Source: Terasakiispira papahanaumokuakeensis
Lineage (GTDB): Bacteria; Pseudomonadota; Gammaproteobacteria; Pseudomonadales; Halomonadaceae
Reading direction: 5' to 3'
DNA: 64,000 bases
NCBI RefSeq assembly: GCF_001709345.1
Contig: NZ_MDTQ01000001.1
Coordinates: 972,742 to 1,036,741 of the forward strand
Part shown: positions 18,298-28,004 of the stretch, piece after piece
Layout of the letters: every line of letters begins with the position of its first letter
How positions within the stretch are numbered: position 1 is the stretch's first letter
Translations under genes and position numbers: made by a program
The notes under the pieces: model-generated
Seen by the model: the letters and a program-made list of their open reading frames with translations, nothing else
The model's database searches: none
What the model was told of the DNA's origin: nothing

Positions 18298-18368
18298 ACA
18301 TCGATTGATCGCTATCGATTAAATGCTATCGATTAATCATTATCGATTAGAACGCTATTGATTAAACT
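18298..18368. repeat. Degenerate TATCGATTA tandem repeats
   Basis: Five to six degenerate units of about 14-16 bases built on GCTATCGATTAA fill the gap upstream of the hydrolase gene at 18443. Several contain ATCGAT, like the array at 13293-13399. Confidence 0.75.
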
Positions 18369-18442
18369 CTAAAGTGGTGATCTGCTGGATCGGCGTCATC
18401 ACTCTTCTTTGCCAGGATTATGCTGATGCCGGGGTTGTGCTG

Positions 18443-19285
18443 ATGATGTCAAAACCTATTCTGAGCTTTGTTCATGCCAATGGCTTTCCCGGACAGAGCT
18501 ATCGTAGTGTCTGGGCGCCTTTAGCGGAATATTTTGAACTTCAGATTGTCGATCGCCTAGGGCATCATCCGGATTATCCGATTGAATCTAACTGGTCACG
18601 TTCGGTTGATGAATATTTAGCACAGCTCCCGACTGATCGCGGCCCTATCGTGGCGTTGGGCCATTCTTTTGGCGGGGTTATCGTGTATATGGCCGCGCTA
18701 AAAGCCCCAGAACGATTTGCGGCAGTGGTGATGCTTGACCCGCCCTGGATGCGGGGGCCGGATCGCTGGTCGTTAAAACTAGGTAAGCGTTTGGGGCTGA
18801 TTGACCGTATGACGCCTGCTGGCAAGACACGGGGTCGTCGCGCTCACTGGTCTTCACGAGATCAAGCCTCGGAGACACTGCGCCGTAAAGGTTTATTCCG
18901 TCGATTCACCGATACCTCTTTTAATGATTATATGACGGCCGGCTTGGAGGCCTCGCCGCAAGGTGGGGTGAAGCTTCGCTTTGATCCTGAGGTTGAGGTG
19001 AATATTTTTCGCAACCTGCCCGATCACTTGGGGCGACGCGCGAATCCGAGTGTGCCGGCGGGGCTGATTTATGGTCAACAAAGTGACTTACTTAACCCTA
19101 AGCGGTTGGCCCGATTGAAATCGCTGAATATTGCTTTTGATAGTGTGCCTGGCGGCCATATGTTCCCTTTTGAGCATCCTACGTTGGCCTGTCAGTGTGT
19201 ATTGGACATGTTTCGTCGGCTGTGTCCATCAATGGTGGCCGCTTCTGCGCCGGATACTGAAACCGCTCTCGTATCGCAAGGGTAG
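18443..19285 (+). CDS. Alpha/beta hydrolase
   Basis: A protein of about 280 residues with the alpha/beta-hydrolase fold. The oxyanion-side motif is FVHANGFPGQSYRSV, the nucleophile elbow is ALGHSFGGVIV (Ser in GHSFGG), and the catalytic histidine region is GGHMFPFEHP. Start choice is uncertain: two adjacent ATGs at 18443/18446 lack a strong ribosome site, and upstream in-frame starts exist. It is followed within a few bases by another, different alpha/beta hydrolase, and the two probably form one unit. The substrate is not evident. Confidence 0.85.
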   Translation: MMSKPILSFVHANGFPGQSYRSVWAPLAEYFELQIVDRLGHHPDYPIESNWSRSVDEYLAQLPTDRGPIVALGHSFGGVIVYMAALKAPERFAAVVMLDPPWMRGPDRWSLKLGKRLGLIDRMTPAGKTRGRRAHWSSRDQASETLRRKGLFRRFTDTSFNDYMTAGLEASPQGGVKLRFDPEVEVNIFRNLPDHLGRRANPSVPAGLIYGQQSDLLNPKRLARLKSLNIAFDSVPGGHMFPFEHPTLACQCVLDMFRRLCPSMVAASAPDTETALVSQG

Positions 19286-19290
19286 TGTCT

Positions 19291-20208
19291 ATGCCTGTTC
19301 ATGAATTAATGCCTGTGCCTGAAGGCGCTCGGGAAGCCTGCTGGCACCTCCCTCACCGGCAATTGCGTGGTTTGGTTTGGGGGGAGCCTCAGGCGCCGCG
19401 AGTGCTGGCGCTGCACGGCTGGCTGGATTCCGCTATTTCATTTGCTCAAGTTGGGCCTGCTTTGGCTGCAGCGGGGTGGCAGTTGGTGGCTCCTGATTTC
19501 GCCGGCCATGGTTTTAGTGATTGGCATCCCGCTGGGCAGGACTATGCCATGGCCAGTTATGTGTCCGATATTTATGCGCTGATGGAGCATCAGCAGTGGG
19601 CGCCGATTCCCATTGTGGGCCACTCGATGGGAGCTGGCATTGCCGGTATGTTAGCAGCGGTGGCGCCAGAGCAGGTTAGCGCCCTGGTATTGTTGGATGG
19701 CTTGGGAACCTTACCCACCTCCGATGAGGAGGCGCCAGCTCAGATGGCACGTGCTTTGAAATTCTGGTGGCGGCGTTTGAATCAGCCGCCTAAGTTATCG
19801 CGGTTTGCTGATTTAAACGCTGCGACCCAGGCTCGCATGTTGGGCATTGGTGATGTCACTGAGGCGATGGCCTGGACGTTATGTCAACGCGCACTGAGAC
19901 CGGTGACGGACGATGATCATGAGGCTGACGGTTGGGCCTGGCGTAGTGATCCGCGCTTGATGGCGCCTTCTTGGTTACGTTTGACCGAAGCACAAAATTT
20001 GGCTTTTCTGCGAGCGATCACTTGCCCCGTAACCATGCTGGAAGCGGATCAAGGTTTTCTGGTGGCGCGAGATTTTATGCCGCCACGACGTGAAGTCATC
20101 GAGCAGCTGACTTATCATCGACTACCGGGTGGACACCACTTTCATCTTGATGTCATGACTTGTGCATCAGTATGTGAGCATATTCGAGCGGCATTGAGTT
20201 CACTTTGA
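19291..20208 (+). CDS. Alpha/beta hydrolase (second of tandem pair)
   Basis: A 305-residue alpha/beta hydrolase. LALHGWLDSAISF contains the HG oxyanion motif, PIVGHSMGAGIAGM the nucleophile elbow (GHSMG), and LPGGHHFHLD the catalytic histidine. ATG 19291 is preferred; a GTG at 19285 overlaps the stop of the previous gene. It resembles MhpC/serine-hydrolase-like proteins found next to other hydrolases. No signal peptide is visible. Confidence 0.87.
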   Translation: MPVHELMPVPEGAREACWHLPHRQLRGLVWGEPQAPRVLALHGWLDSAISFAQVGPALAAAGWQLVAPDFAGHGFSDWHPAGQDYAMASYVSDIYALMEHQQWAPIPIVGHSMGAGIAGMLAAVAPEQVSALVLLDGLGTLPTSDEEAPAQMARALKFWWRRLNQPPKLSRFADLNAATQARMLGIGDVTEAMAWTLCQRALRPVTDDDHEADGWAWRSDPRLMAPSWLRLTEAQNLAFLRAITCPVTMLEADQGFLVARDFMPPRREVIEQLTYHRLPGGHHFHLDVMTCASVCEHIRAALSSL

Positions 20209-20290
20209 ACGGTGTCGGTTAGAGGTGCAAAATGGTGAAGCCTGTGTATTTTTATAGGCGTCAATCTGTGTCTGGTGTGCGTTAATCGTC

Positions 20291-20332
20291 GTATGACGTG
20301 CTTCAATTTGAGTATGGCGTGCTTCAATGAAA
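20291..20332. repeat. Two 21-nt direct repeats
   Basis: Two adjacent 21-base units sharing CGTGCTTCAAT lie just upstream of the ribosome site of the patatin gene. They belong to the same class of short tandem duplication seen elsewhere in the window. Confidence 0.7.
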
Positions 20333-20347
20333 GTATAGGAGCCCTCA

Positions 20348-21541
20348 GTGAAAGTCCCTAAGCCGTCTACTGCTGAAAGTGAGACTCATGCTGCTGATCA
20401 GCAAAGGGCTCATGCTGTGTCTCATGCTCACTCTTCGTCTCATGCGCAGTCTTCTGCCCACTCCTCGTCGCATGCTGACGCTTCGCCTCGAAAACCAACG
20501 ATTGCATTAGTGCTGGGATCGGGGGGCGCGCGGGGTTATGCGCATATTGGCGTTATCGAGGAGGTGTTGGCGCGCGGCTATCACATTGCGGGGATTTCCG
20601 GCTGCTCCATGGGCGCTTTGGTTGGCGGCATTTATGCGGCGGGTAAACTCGGTGAGTACCGTGATTGGGCTTCTGATTTGCGTTATCTCGATGTGTTGCG
20701 CTTGGTGGATGTGACCTGGAGTGCTATGGGGGCGATGCGCGGTGAAAAGGTCATGCAGGTCATCAGTGATTTGGTCAATGGCATCCAGATTGAAGACTTA
20801 CCGATTCCCTTTACCAGTGTGGCGACTGACTTAACCCGCAAGCGAGAAGTCTGGTTCCAGTCTGGTCCGTTGGAGCAAGCCATTCGCGCATCCATTGCCG
20901 TTCCCGGCGTCATTACACCGGTTCATCATCAAGGCCATATGTTGGTGGATGGCGGCTTAGTCAATCCGTTGCCGATTATTCCGGTGGTCAGTTATCACGC
21001 GGATATTGTGATGGCAGTGAATGCCACGGCACAGTACCCCGAGGTGTCACTGGAGGAGATGCTGCCGGATTGGACCATTAATCGAAATCGTACCAGCCCT
21101 TTTGGTGATTGGGTCGAGGGGCTGGTCGGTCGAGTGTCTGGCCTGTGGGGGCGTTTGGTGCCTGGCCACTTGGAGGCCACGCCACGTCGACAGGCCAAGG
21201 GCACCCCGGCCGAGGAAGAAAGCTGGAGTAAATTGGCCTTAATGCTGGAGTCTTTTGAGATGACTCAGGCCGCATTAACGCAATATAAGGTGGCCGGTTA
21301 TCCACCGGATATTTTGGTGGATGTGCCGAAAAGTGTCTGTGCCGGTTATGAGTTCCATCGCGCTACAGAGCTGATTGAGTTAGGGCGGCGCTTAGCACGC
21401 AAAGCGCTCCAGGAACATGAGCTGATGCAACCGATCGCGCCGCGTGTTTGTCCTGAAACGATACGGACTCAATCTCCTGATGCGAAAAATGAAGCGTCTA
21501 TTGATAAAAGCAAAGGCCCCGCTTCTGAGTCTGAGCGTTAG
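20348..21541 (+). CDS. Patatin-like phospholipase (RssA/NTE type)
   Basis: A 397-residue patatin. After an unusual His/Ser-rich N-terminal tract (about residues 12-48, repeated SHAHSSSHA-like units) comes the oxyanion motif GSGGARGYAHIGV, the nucleophile motif GISGCSMGALVGG and the catalytic DGGLVNPLP. It would hydrolyse phospholipid or lysophospholipid. GTG 20348 is preceded by AGGAG. The His/Ser tract is absent from typical RssA and looks like an expanded repeat. A metal-binding role is possible but unsupported. Confidence 0.9.
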   Translation: MKVPKPSTAESETHAADQQRAHAVSHAHSSSHAQSSAHSSSHADASPRKPTIALVLGSGGARGYAHIGVIEEVLARGYHIAGISGCSMGALVGGIYAAGKLGEYRDWASDLRYLDVLRLVDVTWSAMGAMRGEKVMQVISDLVNGIQIEDLPIPFTSVATDLTRKREVWFQSGPLEQAIRASIAVPGVITPVHHQGHMLVDGGLVNPLPIIPVVSYHADIVMAVNATAQYPEVSLEEMLPDWTINRNRTSPFGDWVEGLVGRVSGLWGRLVPGHLEATPRRQAKGTPAEEESWSKLALMLESFEMTQAALTQYKVAGYPPDILVDVPKSVCAGYEFHRATELIELGRRLARKALQEHELMQPIAPRVCPETIRTQSPDAKNEASIDKSKGPASESER

Positions 21542-21620
21542 TCTGATGCGGTCTGCCGGTGCTTCACCCGCTATGATGCTGACGACCGTCTGGCAATCCC
21601 CCTGACGGTTCGTTGTCCCG

Positions 21621-21700
21621 CCATCGGTCTCGGTTATTCCCCATAGGTTTCGGTTGTACCCCATAGGTTTCGGTTGTACCCCATAGGTCTCGTGATTCTC
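21621..21700. repeat. 20-nt tandem repeats in an intergenic gap
   Basis: Four contiguous 20-base units (CCATAGGTTTCGGTTGTACC type) start at 21621, 21641, 21661 and 21681; the middle two are identical. They lie in the 350-base gap between the patatin and symporter genes, where I see no coding region. There are no spacers. Confidence 0.9.
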
Positions 21701-21891
21701 ACATCGACCGGTGCATGCCTGCTGAGGCGCCCTGGGCGGATGGCCGAGGGACAGCGCCGGTTCTGTCATGAGTCCTTTTTTAGTGCATTGCTTTGTTCTG
21801 GCAAGATATACTGCGAACAATTCGATTTTTGCGAGAAGAAAGGCCTTCCTGTTTCTTTCTTAGTTTATTTTGCTGATATAAGGGTTTGCAC

Positions 21892-23361
21892 GTGTTGGAA
21901 CAGTTAACACTACCTGAATCCTGGGTGATGGCGTTGAACGCCTTTCTGGATCAGGCGAATGGCTTATTGTGGAGTGGTTTAGCCTTTTTGTTGGTTGGCG
22001 TTGGGCTTTATTTTACCGTCGCTACTCGGGCCATGCAGCTGCGCTTTTTTGGTCACATGTTCAAAGTAATGGGCGCTTCCAGGCAAGGAGCCAATGGAGG
22101 CATCTCCTCCTTCCAGGCTTTCAGTACCAGTCTTGCGGCCCGAGTAGGGACAGGGAACTTGGCCGGTGTCGCGGTGGCCATCACCGCAGGCGGACCCGGT
22201 GCGGTCTTCTGGATGTGGGTCACCGCTATGGTGGGGATGTCGACCGCCTTTATTGAGTCGACCCTCGCCCAGGTCTTTAAGGTGAGTCACCATGATCAGA
22301 CGTCTCGTGGTGGACCTGCGTATTATATTGAGCGCGGTCTCGGTCAGCGCTGGTTGGGCATCGTATTTGCGTTGTGTCTTATTGTGGCCTTTGGCTTTGC
22401 CTTCAATTCAGTACAGTCAAACTCGATTGCCCGGGCGATGGAAGGGGCATTCGGGTGGTCGCCGGGTTGGATCGGTTTGCTTCTGGTCGCGCTGTCAGCG
22501 CCGGTCTTTTTTGGTGGGATGAAACGCATTGCACGGTTGGCTGAGATGATTGTACCGGTGATGGCGCTGCTTTATCTGGCGCTTGCGGTCATCATTGTGC
22601 TGAGTAACCTGGATCAATTAGGCCATGTGATGGGGCTGATTTTTGGCGATGCCTTTGCGTTTGACAAGGTGGCGGCTGGCGGTGTCGGTTGGTTAACCTC
22701 GCAAGCCTTGGTCAACGGGGTTCAGCGTGGCCTCTTCTCTAATGAAGCGGGGATGGGCAGTGCACCTAATGCTGCAGCGACCGCAACGACAGCGCATCCG
22801 GCAGCCCAAGGGCTGGTGCAGATGATGGGGGTTTTCGTCGACACCTTGGTTATTTGTACCTGTACGGCGGCGATTATTTTGATGGCGGGAACGCCCGAAG
22901 CGTCCGAAGGGATCTCTGGCATTCAGTTGACTCAAGATGCATTGATCTTCCATGTGGGCGATTGGGGCGGCGATTTTATTGCCGTGGCCATTTTCTTATT
23001 TTGTTATACCTCACTGATCGCTAACTATTCCTATGGCGAGTCTAATCTAGAGTATATTGCGGGCCAACGTAATGCGCGCCCGGTGATTTTTCTGTACCGG
23101 TTACTGGTACTGGGCATGATCATGATTGGTGCGATCGCACAGCTGAAAACCATTTGGAGCTTTGCCAACTTGTCGATGGGCAGCATGGCACTGATCAATC
23201 TGATCGCGATCATGCTTTTGTCGCCGATAGCCATTCGTGTTTTGAAAGACTATGAAACACAACGTTTGACTCAAGATCTCCCCCGCTTTAAATCAGCGGA
23301 TCATCCTCAGTTAGCGCCCAAGCTGGATCATGAAGTCTGGCCGGAAGGCGAAGAGCGCTGA
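21892..23361 (+). CDS. Alanine/glycine:cation symporter (AGCS family)
   Basis: A 489-residue transporter with about eleven membrane spans. The AGCS signature is clear: FQAFSTSLAARVGTGNLAGV near the N-terminus, GGPAYYIERGL, and NEAGMGSAPNAAATATTAHP in the middle. It imports alanine or glycine together with sodium or protons. The start is uncertain between GTG 21892 and TTG 21886. It is monocistronic, followed by a strong terminator. Confidence 0.94.
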   Translation: MLEQLTLPESWVMALNAFLDQANGLLWSGLAFLLVGVGLYFTVATRAMQLRFFGHMFKVMGASRQGANGGISSFQAFSTSLAARVGTGNLAGVAVAITAGGPGAVFWMWVTAMVGMSTAFIESTLAQVFKVSHHDQTSRGGPAYYIERGLGQRWLGIVFALCLIVAFGFAFNSVQSNSIARAMEGAFGWSPGWIGLLLVALSAPVFFGGMKRIARLAEMIVPVMALLYLALAVIIVLSNLDQLGHVMGLIFGDAFAFDKVAAGGVGWLTSQALVNGVQRGLFSNEAGMGSAPNAAATATTAHPAAQGLVQMMGVFVDTLVICTCTAAIILMAGTPEASEGISGIQLTQDALIFHVGDWGGDFIAVAIFLFCYTSLIANYSYGESNLEYIAGQRNARPVIFLYRLLVLGMIMIGAIAQLKTIWSFANLSMGSMALINLIAIMLLSPIAIRVLKDYETQRLTQDLPRFKSADHPQLAPKLDHEVWPEGEER

Positions 23362-23450
23362 TGGTTTTATTCGCGGCGAGTGATCCCTTTTTAGCGCTTG
23401 TCGTTCTATGTTGGCGGTTTTGATTCCGTTTTAATGATCAGCCGTTGTTC

Positions 23451-23482
23451 AAAAAGCCCTGAATTTTTCAGGGCTTTTTTTG
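23451..23482 (+). terminator. Rho-independent terminator after the symporter gene
   Basis: A stem AAAAAGCCCTGAA / TTCAGGGCTTTTTT with a short T-rich loop spans 23451-23482. It is probably bidirectional. The rest of the gap to 23668 is AT-rich leader of the next gene. Confidence 0.92.
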
Positions 23483-23668
23483 AAAACGAATAAATGGGTG
23501 AAATTTTAATAAGTGACTTCACGTATTTTTCCTGTTTTCTGGAATTTAGGTGGATTATTTTCCGAAAGTCCGGAATTGGCGTCTTAGACCATGGTATTGT
23601 GGCTATAGGCAGAATGATTTTCTGGGAATACACTGGAGTCATCTGAAGGACATAATCGAGGACAATCG

Positions 23669-25177
23669 ATGTATCAGGACCGTGTTCGCTTGGCGTCCTT
23701 GCAAGGCAAGGTGATGAGTGCGGCTCAAGCCGCTGAAATGATTCAAGACGGTATGACGGTGGGGATGAGTGGTTTCACTCGTGCCGGTGAAGCGAAAGCA
23801 GTGCCTCAGGCACTCGCTGATCGCGCGGCGAAAAATCCCTTTAGTATCACTCTGATGACCGGCGCGTCACTGGGTAATGACTTAGATAAACAGCTCACTG
23901 AAGCCGGTGTGCTGGCGCGACGTATGCCGTTTCAGGTCGATACAACGCTGCGCAAAGCGATCAATGATGGCAAGGTCATGTTCACCGATCAGCATCTTTC
24001 TGAAACCGTTGAATTGCTGCGTAATCAGCAATTAAAACCGGTTGACGTGGCGGTGATTGAAGCTGTGGCCATTACCGAGGAGGGCGGTATTGTGCCCACG
24101 ACCTCGGTCGGTAACTCGGCGAGTTTTGCGATTCTGGCCAAAAAGGTGATTGTTGAAATCAACCTGTCCCAGCCGATGACTTTGGAAGGGTTGCACGATA
24201 TTTATATTCCGACCTATCGCCCTTTCCGTGAACCGATCCCGGTTGTGCGAACGGATAGTCGTATTGGTTTGCCCTATATCCCGATTGATCCATCGAAAAT
24301 CGAAGCCGTCGTTATTTCTGAGAAGCAAGACTCTTGTTCGACGGTGCTTGAGCCTGATGATGAAACGCGGGCGATCGCTCGACACTTGGTTTCGTTCTTT
24401 GAAGGTGAAGTGGCTGCGGGCCGTTTGACTGAGCGACTGCTGCCCTTGCAAGCCGGGATTGGCAGTATTGCCAATTCGGTGTTGCATGGGTTGATTGATT
24501 CGCCCTTTAAAGACATGACGATGTATTCTGAAGTTTTGCAAGATTCGACCTTCGATCTGTTCGATGCCGGTAAATTACGTTACGCCTCTGGATGCTCCAT
24601 TACCTTGTCCGAGCGCAAAAATGCAGAGGTTTTTGATCATCTACCGAATTACAAAGATCGCATTATTCTGCGTCCGCAAGAAATATCGAATCATCCCGAA
24701 GTGATTCGCCGGTTAGGGATTATTGCAATCAATACTGCGTTGGAGTTCGATCTCTACGGTAACGTGAACTCAACGCATGTGTGCGGTACCCGCATGATGA
24801 ACGGCATCGGCGGCTCTGGTGATTTCGCGCGTAATGCGCACTTAGCGATTTTTGTCACCAAATCGATTGCCAAAGGCGGTGATATTTCCAGCGTGGTCCC
24901 GATGGTTAGCCATGTCGACCATACTGAGCATGATGTGGATATTTTGGTGACTGATCAGGGGTTGGCTGATTTGCGCGGTCTGGCCCCGCGTGAGCGTGCT
25001 CGCAAAGTGATTGATCATTGCGTGCATCCAGATTACCGGCCGCAGTTGCAGGATTATTTTGAGCGTGCTTGCGCCAAAGGTGGACATACCCCACACCTGC
25101 TCGGCGAGGCGTTATCTTGGCACCAGCGTTTAGAAGAAGCGGGCAGTATGCGTATCGAAGAGCCGATGCTGGCTTGA
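23669..25177 (+). CDS. Acetyl-CoA hydrolase/succinate CoA-transferase family
   Basis: A 502-residue class I CoA transferase of the AarC/YgfH/SCACT type. It starts with SAAQAAEMIQDGMTVGMSGFTRAGE. The catalytic glutamate lies in MTMYSEVLQDSTFDLFDAG, followed by YASGCSITLS and, later, VNSTHVCGTRMMNGIGGSGDFARNA. It would transfer CoA between acetyl-CoA or propionyl-CoA and succinate. It is a single gene between two terminators. The exact acyl specificity cannot be read from sequence. Confidence 0.92.
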   Translation: MYQDRVRLASLQGKVMSAAQAAEMIQDGMTVGMSGFTRAGEAKAVPQALADRAAKNPFSITLMTGASLGNDLDKQLTEAGVLARRMPFQVDTTLRKAINDGKVMFTDQHLSETVELLRNQQLKPVDVAVIEAVAITEEGGIVPTTSVGNSASFAILAKKVIVEINLSQPMTLEGLHDIYIPTYRPFREPIPVVRTDSRIGLPYIPIDPSKIEAVVISEKQDSCSTVLEPDDETRAIARHLVSFFEGEVAAGRLTERLLPLQAGIGSIANSVLHGLIDSPFKDMTMYSEVLQDSTFDLFDAGKLRYASGCSITLSERKNAEVFDHLPNYKDRIILRPQEISNHPEVIRRLGIIAINTALEFDLYGNVNSTHVCGTRMMNGIGGSGDFARNAHLAIFVTKSIAKGGDISSVVPMVSHVDHTEHDVDILVTDQGLADLRGLAPRERARKVIDHCVHPDYRPQLQDYFERACAKGGHTPHLLGEALSWHQRLEEAGSMRIEEPMLA

Positions 25178-25229
25178 TCGCCTTGTTGCAATATTGCGCA
25201 AGGTTTTAATGGTTCATATCGCTGTGATT

Positions 25230-25256
25230 GGCGCCCTTATATGGGCGCCTTTTTTG
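25230..25256 (+). terminator. Rho-independent terminator after the CoA transferase
   Basis: A perfect seven-base-pair stem GGCGCCC / GGGCGCC with a six-base loop is followed by TTTTTTG. Confidence 0.92.
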
Positions 25257-25370
25257 TTTGGCATATCAAATTGTTAGCGTGATTTAACCTGTTTTTATGG
25301 TCAGGGTGATATTTGCTTGTCTGCTACATTAGGTTTTTGAGATGATAGGCCGCCATTTGGTCGGGCTATG

Positions 25371-26144
25371 TTATGGCTGCCTGGTCTTGTCTGGGGTCTC
25401 AGTATCTTCGGCGTGTCTGGCCGTTTTTGAATCAGCTTCAGCCAGCTGTTCTAGGCGCGTTAGCACACCGCGTAGCAGGCTCAGTTCTTTGCGGTTTGGC
25501 CGTGCACGCCGGAAGAGGGCATGGAGCTTGTCCAGCGCTTGGCCTGAACGCTTATTCAGGAAGCCGCTGACGGTCAGCGCCTGCTCTAAATGGCTTTCAA
25601 AATGCTGAAGCTGTGATTGCAGTGGATAAGGCGTTTCTTGCGGCGCTGGAATGCTCTGGCGACGTGACGCCATATGAGTTTCATAGCACAGCACCTGAAC
25701 GGCCTGGGCCACATTGAGGATATTGTAATCCGGATTGCCAGGAATATTGACCTGATGAGTACAGCAGGTGATTTCTTCATTGGTCAAGCCACTGCGTTCT
25801 CGGCCAAACACCAGTGCAACCGGGGTTTGCTGGCTTTCTTGGGCCATCAACTCGCCGGCTTGAGGCGGTTCCACTTCCGGTAGTGGAAAACTACGCAGGC
25901 GAGCACTCGCGCCAATCACCAGCCCGCAATCAGCGACAGCCTCTCGAAGCGAATCATAGCATTGAGCCTGCTCCAAAATGTCGACGGCACCGGCAGCCAT
26001 TTGGGTGGCTTCGGGGTCGGGAAAGCAGCGTGGTTGTACCAGACGTAGTTGGGTGATGCCCATGGTCTTCATGGCGCGGGCGGCAGAGCCAATATTACCG
26101 GGGTGGAAAGTGTTCACCAGAATAACGATTTGATTGGCATTCAT
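25371..26144 (-). CDS. trmJ: tRNA (cytidine/uridine-2'-O)-methyltransferase TrmJ
   Basis: A 257-residue SPOUT-class methyltransferase that 2'-O-methylates position 32 of tRNAs. The knot motifs are present: NTFHPGNIGSAARAMKTMG at the N-terminus, ALVFGRERSGLTNEE in the middle, and IPGNPDYNILNVAQAVQVLCYE in the SAM-binding knot. Length matches the family. It is on the minus strand between two plus-strand genes and is transcribed alone. Confidence 0.94.
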   Translation of the reverse strand: MNANQIVILVNTFHPGNIGSAARAMKTMGITQLRLVQPRCFPDPEATQMAAGAVDILEQAQCYDSLREAVADCGLVIGASARLRSFPLPEVEPPQAGELMAQESQQTPVALVFGRERSGLTNEEITCCTHQVNIPGNPDYNILNVAQAVQVLCYETHMASRRQSIPAPQETPYPLQSQLQHFESHLEQALTVSGFLNKRSGQALDKLHALFRRARPNRKELSLLRGVLTRLEQLAEADSKTARHAEDTETPDKTRQP

Positions 26145-26275
26145 AAGCGTTGATGACTAAACCTTATTCATTAACGGCACCAAGGATGGCTCATTTGAAA
26201 ACGATGCTCTGAAAGTCGCGGTTGTTTGACCCGTATCGCAATCAGTCATCGTGTAACCAGCACAGGTGTCTTTGC

Positions 26276-27907
26276 ATGTTCAAAAGATTGACTCAACGTT
26301 TCCAGCTTTTTCTGGCCGCTGTTCTGGCGGCAGTTTTAGGCATCGCCATCGTGGGCGTACTGGCGATGCAGCACGTCATTAATGGCTATGATCGGCTGCT
26401 TGTGCACGACTTATCCCTAGAGCGTGATGTTTCGCACGTGGCACTGAATTTTAAAGTGCAGGTCCAGGAATGGAAAAATGTGCTGTTACGTGGTCATCAA
26501 CCTGAACAAATGGACAAATACTGGGGACGCTTTCAAGCACGAGCGAAAGATATTCAATCGGCTTTAGCGCAAGTGGCGGCCCGTGTGCAAGATGATACCG
26601 TTAAGCAGGACATTCGTCAGTTCCTGTCTGCTTATCAAACGATGATGACGGCATACGCCGAGGGGCGAAACAAGTTTATTGCCAGTGGATTTGATCCTCA
26701 GGCAGGCGATCAAGCAGTACAAGGGATTGATCGAGAGCCAACAGCGCAAATGGAAGCGTTGGCCCAACACTTTGCTGATCAAGCCGCCGAATCATCGGTG
26801 ATATTAGGCGAGCAAGCGGACAATCGGATTATGATGATTCTGACGGCTTTGTTGGTGGGCGCTGTGCTGGTCTTGTTGTTGGCCGGTTGGTTAGGACGTA
26901 AAGGCCTGGTCAGACCGATTCTCCATTTACGTGCTTCGGTGGTGGATTTATCCGAAGGTCGTTTTAACCAGCCTGTCCATGGGGTTGGGCGAGAGGATGA
27001 ACTGGGCGATATGGCCCGAGCCACTCAGCGTTTACAGGATCACCTGAGAAGTTCGGTGACGAGTATGGAGGCTGCCGTTTCGGGGTTGAATCAGAGTGTG
27101 ACTGAGTTGACCGAAGTGGCTGAGGGCATTCGCCATGGTGTGAGTGATCAGTCCCAGCGCACCGAGCTTGTGGCTGCGGCGATGAATGAAATGGTCTCGA
27201 CCGTACAAGAAATTGCACAAAGTGCAGCGCATACAGCGGAATCGGCCAATGAAGCCGATCGGCATGCTGTTGATGGTGGCGAACGTATGGCCCAGGCTGC
27301 CAGCGATATGCAAACCCTGGAAAACGAAGTAGAGACATTGGCCGCTGACTTGGATCAATTGGTTCAGCATACGCGTGAGGTTTCCGGGGTACTGGATGTG
27401 ATCAGTGGTATTGCTGAGCAAACCAATCTATTGGCTTTGAATGCGGCGATAGAGGCGGCACGTGCTGGCGAACATGGTCGAGGGTTTGCGGTTGTGGCCG
27501 ATGAGGTGCGCCAGTTGGCCAGTCGTACTCAGGAGTCTACCGAGCAGGTGGCCCGTATTATTGATCAGGTGCAGCGTGGTGCCGGTAATGTTGTGGAGTC
27601 TATGCGGGTCAGTCAGGAGCAAACCCAGGTCAGTACTCGCAATGTACAGTCTGGCCACGAAATGTTGACGTTTATTATTGAGGCGGTCTCCAAAATGCGG
27701 GATATGACGACTCAGATTGCCGCTGCTGCAGAAGAGCAAGGGCAGGTGGCTGAGGAGATCAATCAAAATATTGTGTCCGTCTCAGAAGTGGCCCAACACA
27801 ATGAATCGCAAACCGCATCTGTGGCGGGCACCGCCGATCAGCTGGCGCATTTAGCCCATGATGTTGAGATGGCGCTTAAATCTTTGAAAAACCAGGCAAC
27901 TCATTGA
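26276..27907 (+). CDS. Methyl-accepting chemotaxis protein
   Basis: A 543-residue chemoreceptor. It has an N-terminal span (residues about 10-32), a periplasmic four-helix-type sensor to about 185, a second span (MMILTALLVGAVLVLLLAGWL), a HAMP domain, and a long signalling coiled coil. The hairpin tip is EQTNLLALNAAIEAARAGEHGRGFAVVADEVRQLA. The ligand is unknown. No chemotaxis genes are adjacent. ATG 26276 follows AGGTG. A 20-base tandem repeat follows its stop codon. Confidence 0.95.
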   Translation: MFKRLTQRFQLFLAAVLAAVLGIAIVGVLAMQHVINGYDRLLVHDLSLERDVSHVALNFKVQVQEWKNVLLRGHQPEQMDKYWGRFQARAKDIQSALAQVAARVQDDTVKQDIRQFLSAYQTMMTAYAEGRNKFIASGFDPQAGDQAVQGIDREPTAQMEALAQHFADQAAESSVILGEQADNRIMMILTALLVGAVLVLLLAGWLGRKGLVRPILHLRASVVDLSEGRFNQPVHGVGREDELGDMARATQRLQDHLRSSVTSMEAAVSGLNQSVTELTEVAEGIRHGVSDQSQRTELVAAAMNEMVSTVQEIAQSAAHTAESANEADRHAVDGGERMAQAASDMQTLENEVETLAADLDQLVQHTREVSGVLDVISGIAEQTNLLALNAAIEAARAGEHGRGFAVVADEVRQLASRTQESTEQVARIIDQVQRGAGNVVESMRVSQEQTQVSTRNVQSGHEMLTFIIEAVSKMRDMTTQIAAAAEEQGQVAEEINQNIVSVSEVAQHNESQTASVAGTADQLAHLAHDVEMALKSLKNQATH

Positions 27908-27912
27908 TTGAA

Positions 27913-28004
27913 GCACTTATTTAGACATCAACGCACTTATTCAGGCATCAAAGTATCTATTCAGACACCAAAACACTTATCAATACACTTATCAAGACAT
28001 CAGG
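27913..28004. repeat. 20-nt degenerate tandem repeats after the chemoreceptor gene
   Basis: Units of 20 bases (GCACTTATTCAGGCATCAAA type) begin at 27913, 27933 and 27953, then a truncated unit and a last copy at 27985. They start five bases after the stop codon and run into the trpI-derived repeat. Confidence 0.85.
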
